Assembly: GCA_019090455.1 (NCBI GenBank)
Contig: JAHRWA010000065.1
Location: forward strand, 22,352-86,351
Direction: 5' to 3'
Length of the DNA stretch: 64,000 bases
Source of the DNA: Pseudomonadales bacterium
GTDB lineage: Bacteria > Pseudomonadota > Gammaproteobacteria > Pseudomonadales > DC-out160
Of the stretch, positions 63,338-64,000 are shown in pieces. A program made the position numbers and the translations under genes. Numbering within the stretch: position 1 is the stretch's first letter; each line of letters starts with the position of its first letter. The notes below the pieces were generated by a model. That model did no database searches, was not told where the DNA came from, and was given only the letters and a program-made list of their open reading frames with translations.

Positions 63338-64000
63338 ATGCCAAAACCCAGAAAATCACTTGTATCGATAGACGCAACGCCCTACTACCACTGCGTATCA
63401 CGCTGTGTTCGAAGAGCCTTTCTCTGTGGAATCGATGACAACGGAAACAGCTTCGAGCACCGCCGTCAATGGATCGAAGACAAACTGCTTTTCTTAGGTT
63501 CCATCTTCGCGATAGATATTTGTGCTTTTTCAGTAATGAGCAATCATACCCATACTGTTCTGCATTAAACGCTGGCACCAGCTTACAAAAGGCATTGCTC
63601 TTACTCAACGATACATTCTCGATCGTAAAGCGATGTGTGATGCTGAACACGATGTCGTTTATCAAAGTGTCGAACTGTGGCGACAGCGCTTAATGGATAT
63701 CAGCTGGCTAATGCGCTTCCTCAATGAATCGATAGCACGTAAAGCTAATGAAGAAGACAACTGCACAGGTCGGTTTTGGGAAGGCCGAAATAAATCCCAA
63801 TAACATAAACCAACAAGCTAACTCTCTTCTACCCTTTGCTGGTTATCCTCGAAAGAACATGCCCAAAGGCCTACCGTTTAAACTCTTGGACTACCTAGAG
63901 CTAGTTGATTGGACGGGAAAAAATATTAGGAGTGACAAGCGCGGCGCTATCGATACGGATTTGCCCTGCTCGCTTGAACGATTAAAAATAGAGCCTAAGC
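63338..64000 (+). pseudogene. Broken REP-associated tyrosine transposase (IS200/IS605-like Y1)
   Basis: The N-terminal part (63338-63568) starts [20 protein letters not shown] and ends in the SNHTHTVLH metal-binding motif at a stop. Coding then continues without a start at 63573-63803 ([49 protein letters not shown]) to another stop, then again from 63804 (LLPFAGYPRKNMPKGLPFK, LELVDWTGKNIRSDKRGA) to the window edge. Compared with the family, a stretch after the HxH motif and a longer one after GRFWEGR are missing, so the gene has deletions as well as stops. It is dead as written and runs off the right edge. Confidence 0.88.

Overview
The window looks like a chromosomal segment of a marine-type Gammaproteobacterium with moderate GC content. 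Supporting signs are Pseudomonas-like gene orders (mlaA, a PilZ gene, rssB, rssC, tal, dusA), PilY1-type type IV pilus operons, OxyR, GlpD, HrpA, RssB/RssC and an F420/LLM-type oxidoreductase. An affiliation with Cellvibrionales/Spongiibacteraceae-like bacteria is inference from gene content only. No rRNA, tRNA or CRISPR array was seen.

Layout. 1-10.6 kb holds redox and housekeeping genes: a beta-class glutathione S-transferase, an LLM oxidoreductase, a peroxiredoxin overlapping tail-to-tail with oxyR, a periplasmic rhodanese, recQ, a DUF815 ATPase, an aldehyde dehydrogenase and glpD. 10.8-14.8 kb is hrpA. 15.0-23.2 kb is a first type IV pilus minor-pilin operon (fimT-pilV-pilW-pilX-pilY1-pilE), whose PilY1 carries three beta-sandwich modules nested in its von Willebrand A domain. 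23.4-30.5 kb has a HIT protein, an alpha/beta hydrolase lacking the nucleophile serine, mlaA, a PilZ protein, rssB/rssC, tal and dusA. 30.9-37.3 kb is a second, paralogous pilus operon (pilE-fimU-pilV-pilW-pilX-pilY1), followed by a lipoprotein of unknown function.

38.4-43.4 kb encodes one 1660-residue polypeptide with all four activities expected of acetyl-CoA carboxylase, in the order CT-alpha, helical linker, CT-beta, biotin carboxylase, BCCP; a TetR gene lies upstream. 44.7-48.9 kb carries a viroplasmin-RNase H, a small unknown protein, a CvfB-like S1 protein, a DUF1456 protein and gltX.

The most accessory part is 48.9-58.8 kb. A 1.5-kb stretch without intact genes holds possible decayed coding fragments. 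It is followed by an exported protein with squalene-cyclase-type repeats and duplicated modules, then a 1987-residue Rhs protein with a transglutaminase-like domain and a hydrophobic C-terminal tip, then an overlapping small four-helix membrane protein. This looks like a polymorphic toxin with a membrane-acting tip and cognate immunity protein, plus a surface-exposed companion. 59.2-62.6 kb has two unrelated amidohydrolases and phhB. The window ends in a broken REP-associated tyrosine transposase beside a truncated orphan ORF.

Non-coding structure is unusual in places: a perfect 21-bp hairpin in a divergent promoter region, a perfect 27-bp hairpin terminator, a long-range inverted repeat that could mask a ribosome binding site, and many 8-21 bp tandem duplications sitting almost exactly at gene ends and starts.
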